DNA of 64,000 nucleotides. Source: 13-2-20CM-66-19 sp963760225. Lineage in GTDB: Bacteria > Pseudomonadota > Gammaproteobacteria > Steroidobacterales > Steroidobacteraceae. The first letter of the stretch is position 1. Each line of letters starts with the position of its first letter. Location of the stretch: the NCBI GenBank assembly GCA_963760225.1, contig CAVXCD010000003.1, positions 2,154,648 through 2,218,647 of the forward strand, in the 5' to 3' direction. The notes beneath the pieces are model-generated. The model ran no database searches. It was not told the origin of the DNA and saw only the letters and a list, made by a program, of their open reading frames with translations. The translations under genes and the position numbers were made by a program. Positions 38,679 through 49,302 of the stretch are shown piece after piece.

Positions 38679-38687
38679 CCCGCTCGT

Positions 38688-38957
38688 TCAGCGGCGAAGC
38701 CCCAGGCGCTCGACGAGCTCCTGGTACTTCTGCGGTTGCGTGGCCCTGAGGTAATCGAGGAGCTTGCGGCGCTGATTCACGAGCTTCACCAGTCCGCGGC
38801 GCGAGGAGTGGTCGCGCTTGTGCGCGGTAAAATGCTCGCCGAGACCGTTGATGCGTTCGGAGAGCAGTGCGACCTGAACCTCCGGAGAGCCGGTGTCGGC
38901 TGGGCCGCGGCGGAACTGCGCGAGGATGCCACCCTTTTTCTCGCTGGTTAAAGCCAT
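38688..38957 (-). CDS. rpsO: 30S ribosomal protein S15
   Basis: An 89-residue 30S protein binding 16S rRNA. GSPEVQVALLSERINGLGEHFTAHKRDHSSRRGLVKLVNQRRKLLDYL is the S15 signature. The ATG at 38957 follows a short AT-richer leader with a promoter at 39009-39014. In E. coli S15 represses its own mRNA through a leader pseudoknot; the leader here is only about 45 bases and no pseudoknot was assigned. Confidence 0.97.
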   Translation of the reverse strand: MALTSEKKGGILAQFRRGPADTGSPEVQVALLSERINGLGEHFTAHKRDHSSRRGLVKLVNQRRKLLDYLRATQPQKYQELVERLGLRR

Positions 38958-39003
38958 TGCGCGATAGTCCTAACTACTTGGTCTTTAGAGCCTTTTGGTA
39001 AGC

Positions 39004-39033
39004 CGCGCATTCTACCCGGCCGGCCAGCTTCGC
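39004..39033 (-). promoter_or_regulatory. rpsO promoter, sharing the core GTAGAATGCGCG
   Basis: Minus strand: TTGTGG, 18 bases, TAGAAT (39009-39014), then the GC-rich discriminator GCGCGG. The 12-base core GTAGAATGCGCG (39004-39015) is also at the rimP and tRNA-fMet promoters. Confidence 0.65.
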
Positions 39034-39106
39034 CACAAGCCGAAGAAGAGCCGTGCAGTTGCACACGGCGCGGTTTCGGGCCTACGATGAGGGCGAGGTG
39101 ATCGCC

Positions 39107-39355
39107 ATGCTGAAAACATCCGTGGTCGGCGCCGTGCTCCTGGCGCTGGCGGCGTGCGCCACGACCCCGCCCGCGCCCAAGACTGCCGCTGCCAAAGCCC
39201 CGCTCGGCTGCGTGAGCGATACCGCCACGCGGCTGCCGGTGAACCCGAACGATTGTGCCGGCTTCGGCAGCACCTACACCAAGAAGGACCTGGATCAGAC
39301 CGGACGGGTGTACGCGCAGGACGCGCTGCGCGACCTGGATCCCGCGATCAGGTAG
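39107..39355 (+). CDS. small lipoprotein of unknown function
   Basis: An 82-residue protein with ATG 39107 (GTG 39098 is possible). The signal LKTSVVGAVLLALAAC ends in a lipobox with Cys17. The mature part is short and polar, with LGCVSDTATRLPVNPNDCAGFGSTYTKKDLDQTGRVY: two cysteines that may form a disulfide. I do not recognise the family beyond similarity to small outer-membrane or periplasmic lipoproteins. It lies alone, divergent from rpsO and convergent with truB, three bases from the truB stop. Confidence 0.65.
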   Translation: MLKTSVVGAVLLALAACATTPPAPKTAAAKAPLGCVSDTATRLPVNPNDCAGFGSTYTKKDLDQTGRVYAQDALRDLDPAIR

Positions 39356-39358
39356 GCT

Positions 39359-40267
39359 TCAGGCGGGCGCGGCATATTGAAGGAGCCGGCGCGGGCGCAC
39401 TGCGCCGGCGCCGTTCGCCTCGCCGATGCCGAGAAATCTCCCGCCCTCGTCATAGAGACGCACGCGCGCGCCCGGCGGCGCGACGGCTGCGCCCTCCCCC
39501 GTCAGGCTCTCGACGCCCTGCCCGTGCAGCAGGCGGCGCGTCTGCGCGGCGCTGAGGTGCACCGCCGGCAGCTGGGCGAGCGGCCAGTCCGCGCCGAGCA
39601 GCGCCGGCAGCTCCCCGCCGGCGGCTGCGGCCTCGAGCGCCTCGAGGCCGTGCATGACTTCGCCCTGGAAGGGCTCCACATACAGCCGGCGCAGCGCCGT
39701 CACGTGCCCGAGCGTACCGAGCGCGGCGGCGATGTCGGCCGCGAGCACCCGCACGTACGTGCCCTTGGAGCACAGCGCCTCGAGCTCCAGGTACCCCGCC
39801 GCGTGCGCGATCAGGCGCAACTCGCTCACCTCGATGGCGCGCGCCGCGCGCTCCACCGTGAGACCGGCGCGCGCCAGGCGGTAGAGCGGCTGTCCGGCGC
39901 GCTTCAACGCCGAGTACATGGGCGGCACCTGCTGCAGGGCGCCGGTGAAGGCGGCCAGCGCCGCATCGATGTCGCGCGCCGTAAGCTCGCGCACCGGCGC
40001 GCTGGCGATCAGCGCGCCGGCGGCATCACCCGTGTCGGTAGCCGCGCCGAGCGCGATCGTGAAGCGATAGCGCTTGCGCGCGGCGAGGATGTCGCCGGCC
40101 ACCTTGGTCGCCTCGCCGAGGCAGATCGGCAGCATGCCGGTGGCGAGCGGGTCGAGGCTGCCGACGTGGCCGCCCTTGACGCGGCCGAACAGCCGGCGCA
40201 CGCGTTGCAGAGCGGCGTTCGAGGAGATGCCCGCGGGCTTGTCGAGCAGCACGATGCCGCTGGGCAT
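39359..40267 (-). CDS. truB: tRNA pseudouridine(55) synthase TruB
   Basis: A 302-residue enzyme forming pseudouridine 55 in the T loop of tRNAs. The catalytic Asp is in GHVGSLDPLATGMLPICLGEATK (near residues 34-56); KRYRFTIALGAATDTGDAAG and SKGTYVRVLAADIAAALG follow. ATG 40267 is chosen because MPSGIVLLDKPAGISSN is the family start. It is the last gene of the rimP-nusA-infB-rbfA-truB operon and lies 13 bases after rbfA. Confidence 0.95.
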   Translation of the reverse strand: MPSGIVLLDKPAGISSNAALQRVRRLFGRVKGGHVGSLDPLATGMLPICLGEATKVAGDILAARKRYRFTIALGAATDTGDAAGALIASAPVRELTARDIDAALAAFTGALQQVPPMYSALKRAGQPLYRLARAGLTVERAARAIEVSELRLIAHAAGYLELEALCSKGTYVRVLAADIAAALGTLGHVTALRRLYVEPFQGEVMHGLEALEAAAAGGELPALLGADWPLAQLPAVHLSAAQTRRLLHGQGVESLTGEGAAVAPPGARVRLYDEGGRFLGIGEANGAGAVRPRRLLQYAAPA

Positions 40268-40280
40268 GGCGGCGTGTCCC

Positions 40281-40711
40281 TCAGTCGCGCTCGCGCTCGG
40301 CGTCCGCCCCGTCGCTGTCAGGCGCCGGCGTGGCCGCCGCGGCGCTCGTGTGGCCGGCGGCGGCGGCATCGGCGGCCACCGCGCGATCGATGAGGCTGGT
40401 GAGGCGCGCGGCCTGCGCCACGCTCTCGTCGAACACGAACTCCAGCCGCGGCGCATGCCGCAGCCCGAGCCGCCGGCCGAGCTCCCCGCGCAGGAAGCCG
40501 GCCGCGTGCGCCAGCCCGCTGCCGACCACCGCGGCGGTCTCCGTCGCCGCGAACGGGGTGAAGAACACGCGCGCGCTGCCCATGTCGGCGGTGCAGCTCA
40601 CCGCGGTGATGGTCACGTTGCCGACGCGCGGATCCTTCAGCTCGCGCGCGATCAGCTGAGCCAGCACGCGCTGGATCTCCGACTCGATGCGTTGGGTGCG
40701 CGGCTGCGCCA

Positions 40712-40712
<1 letters not shown>
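40281..40712 (-). CDS. rbfA: ribosome-binding factor A
   Basis: A 143-residue KH-like protein for 16S rRNA maturation of the 30S subunit. RTQRIESEIQRVLAQLIARELKDPRVGNVTITAV is diagnostic, and LRGELGRRLGLRHAPRLEFVFDES forms the second half. The C-terminal 30 residues are an Ala/Asp-rich tail. The ATG at 40710-40712 shares one base with the infB TAA (TAATG). Confidence 0.95.
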
Positions 40713-43273
<2,561 letters not shown>

Positions 43274-43299
43274 AATGTTGAATCCTCGTCCCGTTACGC

Positions 43300-44796
43300 T
43301 CAGTTACCCGCCTCGAACCACGGCGCGCGCGCCGTCATGATGAGCTTCGCGGCCTTGTCGGCCGCCAGCCCCTCGATGTCGGCGAGCTCATCCACCGACT
43401 GCTCGGCGAGATCCTCGCGGGTGCGCACGCCGCGCCGCGCCAGCGTCAGCGCCAGGTCCGGGCTCATGCCCTCGAGCAGCAGCAGGTCGTCCGCCGGCAT
43501 CGACTGGTCGAGCGTCTCCTCGCTGGCGATCGCCTGGGTGAGCAGCACGTCGCGGGCGCGGTTGCGCAGCTCCTTGACGATGTCCTCGTCGAACTCCTCG
43601 ATGGCGGCGAGCTCGGCCTGCGGCACGTAGGCGATCTCCTCGATGGTGGAGAAGCCTTCCTGCGCCAGGATCGTGGCCACGTCCTCGTCGACATCCAGCT
43701 GCTTCATGAAGTTCTGCACCAGCTCCTTCGCCTCGGTCTCGCTCTTGGCCTCGGCGTCGGACTCGGTCATGACGTTCAGCTCCCAGCCGGTGAGCTGGCT
43801 CGCCAGGCGGATGTTCTGGCCGCCGCGGCCGATCGCCTGCGACAGCTTGTCCTCCGACACCGCGATATCCATGCTGTGCGAGTCCTCGTCGACCACGATC
43901 GACATGACCTCCGCGGGCGACATGGCGTTGATCACGAACTGCGCCGGGTTGTCGACGTAGGGGATGATGTCGACGCGCTCGCCGGCGATCTCGTTGGACA
44001 CCGCCTGCACGCGCGAGCCGCGCATGCCGACGCAGGCGCCCACCGGATCGATGCGCGGATCGTTGCTGCGCACGGCGATCTTGGCGCGCACCCCCGCGTC
44101 GCGCGCCGCGCCGAGGATCTGGATGAGCCCCTGGCCGACCTCGGGCACCTCGAGCTTGAACAGCTCGATGAGGAACTCGGGGGCGGTGCGCGTGAGGAAC
44201 AGCTGCGGGCCGCGCGGCTCGGAACGCACCTCCTTGAGGTACGCCTTGATGCGGTCCTGCGGCTTGGCCTGCTCGCGCGGGATCATGTCGGTGCGCGGCA
44301 CGAAGCCTTCCGCGTTGGAGCCCAGGTCGATGTAGATGCCGTTGCGGTCGACGCGCTTCACCACGCCGCCGACCAGCGTGCCGACGCGGTCGCGATAGGC
44401 ATCGACCACCTGGGCGCGCTCGGCCTCGCGCACCTTCTGCACGATGACTTGCTTGGCCTGCTGCGCGGCGATGCGGCCGAAGGCCACCGACTCGATCGGC
44501 TGCTCGACGAAACCGCCGATCTCGGCCTTCGGATCGACCTCGAGCCCATCCTCGAGCCTGAGCTCGCGCTCGGGCACCTCGAGTTCCTTGGAGTCGTCGG
44601 CGAACACCTTCCAGCGGCGGAAGGTCTCGTAGTCGCCGCTCTTGCGATCGATGACCACGCGCGCATCCCACTCCTCGTTGTGCTTCTTGCGCGTAGCCGA
44701 AGCGAGCGCCGCCTCGAGCGCCTCGAAGATCACTTCCTTGTCGACGCCCTTCTCGTTGGAGACGGCATCGACCACCATCAGAATCTCTTTGTTCAC
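43300..44796 (-). CDS. nusA: transcription termination/antitermination protein NusA
   Basis: A 498-residue RNA polymerase partner. The start is GTG 44796 (NKEILMVVDAVSNEKG). The N-terminal RNAP-binding domain is followed by an S1 domain (GTLVGGVVKRVDRNGIYIDLG), two KH domains (VGMRGSRVQAVSNE; AIGRGGQNIRLASQLTGWEL) and C-terminal acidic helix-hairpin-helix repeats. In E. coli NusA represses its own operon through leader terminators; the tandem terminators upstream of rimP here fit such a loop. Confidence 0.96.
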   Translation of the reverse strand: MNKEILMVVDAVSNEKGVDKEVIFEALEAALASATRKKHNEEWDARVVIDRKSGDYETFRRWKVFADDSKELEVPERELRLEDGLEVDPKAEIGGFVEQPIESVAFGRIAAQQAKQVIVQKVREAERAQVVDAYRDRVGTLVGGVVKRVDRNGIYIDLGSNAEGFVPRTDMIPREQAKPQDRIKAYLKEVRSEPRGPQLFLTRTAPEFLIELFKLEVPEVGQGLIQILGAARDAGVRAKIAVRSNDPRIDPVGACVGMRGSRVQAVSNEIAGERVDIIPYVDNPAQFVINAMSPAEVMSIVVDEDSHSMDIAVSEDKLSQAIGRGGQNIRLASQLTGWELNVMTESDAEAKSETEAKELVQNFMKQLDVDEDVATILAQEGFSTIEEIAYVPQAELAAIEEFDEDIVKELRNRARDVLLTQAIASEETLDQSMPADDLLLLEGMSPDLALTLARRGVRTREDLAEQSVDELADIEGLAADKAAKLIMTARAPWFEAGN

Positions 44797-44809
44797 TGCT
44801 GTCCTACCT

Positions 44810-45298
44810 CTAAACGCCTTTTCGCTCGCCAACACTGCTGCGCGCTTCCTGGGGCGCAAGCCGCGCCTTGCCGATCTCCTCGAAGCCCACCGTGACCTGC
44901 TCGCGATCGACCTCGAGCGCGATGCCGCCATCATCGACCGTGAGCAGCGTGCCGGTGTAGCGGCGCCTTCCGGCGCGCGGCTCCTTGAGCTCGACGAACA
45001 CCCGCGAGCCGACGAAGCGGCCGAAATGGGCCCGGGTGCGCAGCACCCGGTCGAAACCCGGCGAGGACACTTCCAGCGTGTACGCGGTCGGGATCGGGTC
45101 CGCGCCGTCGAGCAGCGCCGAGACCTCGCGGCTCACGCGGCTGCAATCCTCGACGGTGATCCCGGCGGGACTGTCGATGAACAGCCGCAGCACGGCGTGG
45201 GCACGGCCGGCCCCGTACTCGAGCTCGACCAGCTCGAATCCGAGCCTTCCGAGCATCGGTTCGATGAGGGCGATCAGCCGCTCCCGCAAGAGTCCCAT
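44810..45298 (-). CDS. rimP: ribosome maturation factor RimP
   Basis: A 162-residue 30S assembly factor. The start MGLLRERLIALIEPMLGRLGFELVELEYG and the middle LRLFIDSPAGITVEDCSRVSREVSALLD with YTLEVSSPGFDRVLRT are diagnostic. It opens the nusA operon and is separated from nusA by 13 bases. Upstream are two tandem terminators. Confidence 0.94.
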   Translation of the reverse strand: MGLLRERLIALIEPMLGRLGFELVELEYGAGRAHAVLRLFIDSPAGITVEDCSRVSREVSALLDGADPIPTAYTLEVSSPGFDRVLRTRAHFGRFVGSRVFVELKEPRAGRRRYTGTLLTVDDGGIALEVDREQVTVGFEEIGKARLAPQEARSSVGERKGV

Positions 45299-45342
45299 GT
45301 CACCATCGCCTCCGCGCCGCCCGCTGCGCGCGCCGCCGCAAA

Positions 45343-45364
45343 CAAAAATGGGCCCCAAGGCCCA
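45343..45364 (-). terminator. second terminator in the rimP leader
   Basis: On the minus strand TGGGCC-TTGG-GGCCCA forms a six-pair stem followed by TTTTTG, 45 bases before the rimP ATG. Confidence 0.7.
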
Positions 45365-45366
45365 CC

Positions 45367-45392
45367 AAAAAAAAAGCCCCGCAGGGGGCTTT
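45367..45392 (-). terminator. first terminator in the rimP leader
   Basis: On the minus strand AAAGCCCC pairs perfectly with GGGGCTTT around CTGC, and the T run continues to nine. It lies between the rimP promoter and the rimP gene, so it is probably an attenuator. Confidence 0.85.
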
Positions 45393-45494
45393 CCGGTCTC
45401 GATCTTTCGGGGGTGCCGCCGCCGGAAACCTCCGGACGCGTTCAGCGACACCAGCCACCCGTCCCCGCGCGCCAGCTCGGCCGGTCCGCGGGGG

Positions 45495-45528
45495 CGCGCA
45501 TTCTACCGGAACGCACCCGGCAGGGGAA
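45495..45528 (-). promoter_or_regulatory. rimP-nusA-infB operon promoter, sharing GTAGAATGCGCG
   Basis: Minus strand: TTCCCC, 17 bases, TAGAAT (45500-45505), then a GC-rich discriminator GCGCGCCCCC. The core GTAGAATGCGCG (45495-45506) is identical at the rpsO and tRNA-fMet promoters. The -35 is weak. Confidence 0.6.
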
Positions 45529-45566
45529 TCGCCCGGCACGCCCGGGCCAGCCCGCCTGCACTCTAG

Positions 45567-45582
45567 ACCTGTATAGACAAGT
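45567..45582 (+). promoter_or_regulatory. HutC-type operator palindrome upstream of hutC
   Basis: ACCTGTATAGACAAGT is a near-perfect inverted repeat (ACYTGT-N4-ACARGT) and resembles known HutC/GntR operators built on TGTATAGACA. It lies about 90 bases before hutC, a fitting place for autoregulation of the hut operon. Confidence 0.6.
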
Positions 45583-45673
45583 CGCCGCGCCGATGGCAGG
45601 ATGCCCGCCGAGCGCCGCCGGAAGGCCTACCCCCTTACGTGTCCGCACGCCTTCGCCGCCGCCGAGGTCTGCC

Positions 45674-46390
45674 ATGCCCGCCCCCGAAGCCGCCGCGCGC
45701 TACCTGCAGGTCAAGCACTTCATCCTTGAGCGCATCGCGGCCGGCGCACTGCGCAGCGGCGAGCGCGTGCCGTCCGAGAACGAGCTCACGCGGGCACTGA
45801 CCGTGTCGCGCATGACCGCCAACCGCGCGCTGCGCGAGCTGGCCGCCGACGGCGTGCTGGTGCGCGTCGCCGGGGTGGGTACCTTCGTCGCCGAGCAGCG
45901 CGTGCACGCCCATCCGCTCGAGGTGCGCAACATCGCCGACGAGATCCGCGCCCGCGGCCACGACTACCGCGTCAAGGTGATCGCGCTGGAATCGGTCAGC
46001 GCGCCGCGCGAGCTCGCCGAACGCTGCGGCGTGCGACCCGGCGCCGCGCTCGATCACTCGCTGCTCACGCATTTCGCCGACGCTCTGCCGCTGCAGGTGG
46101 AGGAGCGCTACGTCAACCCGCAGGTGGCGCCCGGCTACCTGCGCAACGACTTCTCGCGTATCAGCCCGCACGAGTTCCTGATCCGCGTAGCACCGCTGCA
46201 GCGCGCCGAGCACACCGTGCGGGCGCTGCTGCCCGAGCCGCGCATCCGGCGACTGCTGAAGCTCGAGCCGGGCGAGGCATGCCTGCTGATCCTGCGGCGC
46301 ACCTTCTCGCATGGGCGTATCGCCAGCGTCGCGGACCTCTATCACCCGGGCTCGCGCTACGAGCTCGCCGCCACCTGTCAGCCGAGGTAA
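45674..46390 (+). CDS. hutC: GntR/HutC-family histidine-utilization repressor
   Basis: A 238-residue repressor. The N-terminal winged helix is clear (RYLQVKHFILERIAAGALRSGERVPSENELTRALTVSRMTANRALRELAADGVLVRVAGVGTFVAE split across residues about 9-73), followed by a UTRA ligand domain (HPLEVRNIADEIRARGHDYRVKV and VEERYVNPQVAPGYL). HutC represses hut genes and releases DNA on binding urocanate. It is the first gene of the operon, four bases before hutU, so it probably controls itself as well. Confidence 0.92.
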   Translation: MPAPEAAARYLQVKHFILERIAAGALRSGERVPSENELTRALTVSRMTANRALRELAADGVLVRVAGVGTFVAEQRVHAHPLEVRNIADEIRARGHDYRVKVIALESVSAPRELAERCGVRPGAALDHSLLTHFADALPLQVEERYVNPQVAPGYLRNDFSRISPHEFLIRVAPLQRAEHTVRALLPEPRIRRLLKLEPGEACLLILRRTFSHGRIASVADLYHPGSRYELAATCQPR

Positions 46391-46393
46391 CCC

Positions 46394-48079
46394 ATGACCA
46401 CGCCATCCGCCCGCCTGCCGCTGCGCGCCGCGCGCGGTACCACGCTGAGCGCCAGGAGCTGGCTCACCGAGGCGCCGCTGCGCATGCTGATGAACAACCT
46501 CGACCCCGAGGTCGCCGAGCGGCCCGGCGAGCTGGTGGTCTACGGCGGCATCGGCAAGGCGGCACGCAACTGGCGCTGTTACGAGCAGATCGTGGGCGCG
46601 CTGCGCGCGCTCGGCGACGAGGAGACGCTGCTCATCCAGTCGGGCAAGCCCGTCGGGGTCTTCCGCACCCACGCCGACGCCCCGCGCGTGCTGCTGGCGA
46701 ACTCGAACCTGGTGGCGCGCTGGGCCGACTGGGAGCACTTCAACGCCCTGGACAAGAAGGGGCTGATGATGTTCGGCCAGATGACCGCGGGCTCGTGGAT
46801 CTACATCGGCAGCCAGGGCATCGTGCAGGGCACCTACGAGACGTTCGTGGAGATGGGCCGCCAGCACTACGGCGGCAGTCTCGCCGGCAAGTGGATCCTG
46901 ACCGCGGGACTCGGCGGCATGGGCGGCGCGCAGCCGCTGGCCGCAACGCTCGCGGGCGCCTCGATGCTCGCGATCGAATGCCGTGCCGAACGCATCGCCA
47001 AGCGCCTGCAGACGAAGTACCTCGACGTGCAGGCCGGCACGCTCGAGGAGGCGCTCGAGCTCATCGAGCGCGCGCACCGCGCGGGCAAGCCCCTCTCGGT
47101 GGGGCTGCGCGGCAACGCCTGCGAGGTGCTGCCCGAGCTGTTGCGCCGCGGTGTGCGCCCGGACGCCGTCACCGACCAGACCTCGGCGCACGATCCGGTG
47201 AACGGCTACCTGCCCCACGGCTGGAGCCTCGAGCAGTGGGACCGGCTGCGCACGGCCGACCCGGCGCAGGTGGCGCGCGCGGCACGTGCCTCGATGGCGC
47301 GTCACGTGGAGGCGATGCTCGCCTTCCAGAAACTCGGCATCCCGGTGTTCGACTACGGCAACAACCTGCGCCAGATGGCGCTCGATGAGGGCGTGGCGGA
47401 TGCCTTCGCCTTCCCCGGCTTCGTGCCGGCGTACGTGCGGCCGCTGTTCTGCCGCGGCATGGGGCCGTTTCGCTGGGTGGCGCTCTCGGGCGACCCCGAA
47501 GACATCTATCGCACCGATGCAAGGGTGCGCGAGCTGTTGCCCGAGGACCGGCACCTGCACCACTGGCTCGACATGGCGCGCGCGCGCATCCAGTTCCAGG
47601 GGCTGCCGGCGCGCATCTGCTGGGTCGGCCTCGGTGACCGCCATCGCCTCGGGCTCGCCTTCAACGAGATGGTGGCGCGCGGGGAACTCAAGGCGCCGAT
47701 CGTGATCGGCCGCGACCATCTCGACTCCGGCTCGGTCGCCAGCCCCAACCGCGAGACCGAGGCGATGCGCGACGGCTCGGATGCCGTGGCCGACTGGCCG
47801 CTGCTCAACGCGCTGCTCAATACCGCCAGCGGCGCGACCTGGGTGTCGATCCATCACGGCGGCGGCGTCGGCATGGGCTACTCCCAGCATGCCGGGGTGG
47901 TCATCGTCTGCGACGGCACCCCCGCGGCCGCGCGGCGCATCGAGCGGGTGCTGTGGAACGATCCGGCGAGCGGCGTCATGCGCCATGCGGATGCCGGTTA
48001 CGAGAGCGCGATCGAGTGCGCGCGCGCCCAGGGACTGAACCTGCCGTTCCTCGGCGCGCCGGAGCCGGGCGCACCGTGA
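46394..48079 (+). CDS. hutU: urocanate hydratase
   Basis: A 561-residue NAD+-dependent enzyme turning urocanate into imidazolonepropionate. The core sequence includes GIGKAARNWRCYEQIV, the NAD-binding GLGGMGGAQPLA, and ARICWVGLGDRHRLGLAFNEMV around the active-site cysteine. HHGGGVGMGYSQHAGVVIVCDGT closes the family pattern. Length matches the usual 550-560. The TGA overlaps the GTG of hutI (GTGA). Confidence 0.96.
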   Translation: MTTPSARLPLRAARGTTLSARSWLTEAPLRMLMNNLDPEVAERPGELVVYGGIGKAARNWRCYEQIVGALRALGDEETLLIQSGKPVGVFRTHADAPRVLLANSNLVARWADWEHFNALDKKGLMMFGQMTAGSWIYIGSQGIVQGTYETFVEMGRQHYGGSLAGKWILTAGLGGMGGAQPLAATLAGASMLAIECRAERIAKRLQTKYLDVQAGTLEEALELIERAHRAGKPLSVGLRGNACEVLPELLRRGVRPDAVTDQTSAHDPVNGYLPHGWSLEQWDRLRTADPAQVARAARASMARHVEAMLAFQKLGIPVFDYGNNLRQMALDEGVADAFAFPGFVPAYVRPLFCRGMGPFRWVALSGDPEDIYRTDARVRELLPEDRHLHHWLDMARARIQFQGLPARICWVGLGDRHRLGLAFNEMVARGELKAPIVIGRDHLDSGSVASPNRETEAMRDGSDAVADWPLLNALLNTASGATWVSIHHGGGVGMGYSQHAGVVIVCDGTPAAARRIERVLWNDPASGVMRHADAGYESAIECARAQGLNLPFLGAPEPGAP

Positions 48080-49302
48080 GCGCTGCGCTGCGGCTGTGGC
48101 GCAACGCCCGCCTCGCCACCTGCGCGCCGGGCGCGCAGTGCGTGGAGCGCGGCGCGCTGCTCACCCTGGGCCCGCGCATCGAGTGGGTGGGTGAGGAAGC
48201 GGCACTGCCCGCGGCGAGCGGCGCCGAAGTGCACGATCTGGACGGGGCCTGGGTCACGCCCGGCCTCATCGACTGCCACACGCACCTGGTGTTCGCCGGT
48301 ACGCGCGCCGATGAATATGCGCAGCGGCTGCGCGGGGCGAGCTACGAGGACATCGCGCGCGCCGGCGGCGGCATCCTCGCGAGCGTACGCGCGGTGCGCG
48401 CCGCCAGCGAGGAGCAGCTGTTCGCGCAGAGCGCGCCGCGCCTCGCGGCGCTGGTGGCCGAGGGCGTGACCACGATCGAAATCAAGTCCGGCTACGGGCT
48501 CACCCTCGAGGATGAGGCGAAAATGCTGCGCGTCGCGCGCGCGCTCGGGCGCGCCTTTCCGGTCACGGTGCGCACCTCGCTGCTCGCCGCCCACACGCTG
48601 CCGCCCGAGTACCGCGGGCGGGCCGACGAGTACATCGAGACCGTGGCGCGCAGCTGGCTGCCGGCGCTGCTCGCGGAAGGGCTGGTGGACGCGGTGGACG
48701 TGTTCTGCGAGCGCATCGCCTTCAGCGTCGCGCAGGCCGAGCGGCTGTTCCTCGCCGCGCGCGCGCACGGGGTGCCGGTGCGCATGCACGCCGAGCAGCT
48801 CAGCAACCAGGGCGGCACGCTCATGGCCACGCGTCACGGCGCGCTGTCGTGCGACCACCTCGAGTACGCCGGCGAAGCCGAAGCCGCGGCACTCGCCGCC
48901 GCCGGCAGCGCCGCAGTGCTGCTGCCGGTCGCCTTCTACTGCCTGGCCGGCCGGCAGCTGCCGCCGGTAGCGGCGCTGCGCGCGGCGGGCGCCGCGATGG
49001 CGGTGGCGAGCGACTGCAACCCCGGCTCCGCCCCCGGCGCCTCGCTGCTCGCCGCGATGAGCATGGCGACCCGCCTGTTCGGCCTCACCAGCGACGAGGT
49101 GCTGCGCGGGGTGACGCGGCACGCCGCCCAGGCGCTCGGGCTCGGCGGCACGCGCGGCACGCTCGCCCCCGGACAGGCGGCCGACTTCGTGGTGTGGAAC
49201 GTCGCCTCACCGGCCGAGCTAGGCTACTGGATTGGTTTCAACCCGCGGCGCACCGTGGTGCGCGGCGCGGAGGTGCTGCGATGGCCGAACCAGACTCCCT
49301 GA
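48076..49302 (+). CDS. hutI: imidazolonepropionase
   Basis: A 408-residue metal-dependent amidohydrolase opening the imidazolone ring. GTG 48076 overlaps the hutU stop. DCHTHLVFAGTRADEYAQRLRG (metal HxH near residue 73), IEIKSGYGLTLEDEAKMLRVARAL, MHAEQLSNQGGTLMA and ASDCNPGSAPG are the family motifs. The metal site is intact, unlike the degenerate amidohydrolase at 15.9 kb. It overlaps the hutH start by 22 bases. Confidence 0.95.
   Translation: MSAALRLWRNARLATCAPGAQCVERGALLTLGPRIEWVGEEAALPAASGAEVHDLDGAWVTPGLIDCHTHLVFAGTRADEYAQRLRGASYEDIARAGGGILASVRAVRAASEEQLFAQSAPRLAALVAEGVTTIEIKSGYGLTLEDEAKMLRVARALGRAFPVTVRTSLLAAHTLPPEYRGRADEYIETVARSWLPALLAEGLVDAVDVFCERIAFSVAQAERLFLAARAHGVPVRMHAEQLSNQGGTLMATRHGALSCDHLEYAGEAEAAALAAAGSAAVLLPVAFYCLAGRQLPPVAALRAAGAAMAVASDCNPGSAPGASLLAAMSMATRLFGLTSDEVLRGVTRHAAQALGLGGTRGTLAPGQAADFVVWNVASPAELGYWIGFNPRRTVVRGAEVLRWPNQTP

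Larger units (their letters stand above)
45299..45673. other. 375-base intergenic region between rimP and hutC
   Basis: It holds two minus-strand terminators (45343-45392), a minus-strand promoter with TAGAAT at 45500-45505, and the HutC-type operator at 45567-45582. The roughly 100-base leader between promoter and terminators has several GC hairpins (one with the perfect arms CCGGA and TCCGG) but no tRNA: there is no GGTTCRANYCC-type T loop. No protein gene is seen in it. Confidence 0.75.

Noticed and set aside
45393..45495. Possible tRNA in the rimP leader, as in the E. coli metY-rimP arrangement
   Set aside because: No T-loop GGTTCRANYCC sequence, no paired acceptor stem and no CCA were found; the region has hairpins but no cloverleaf.
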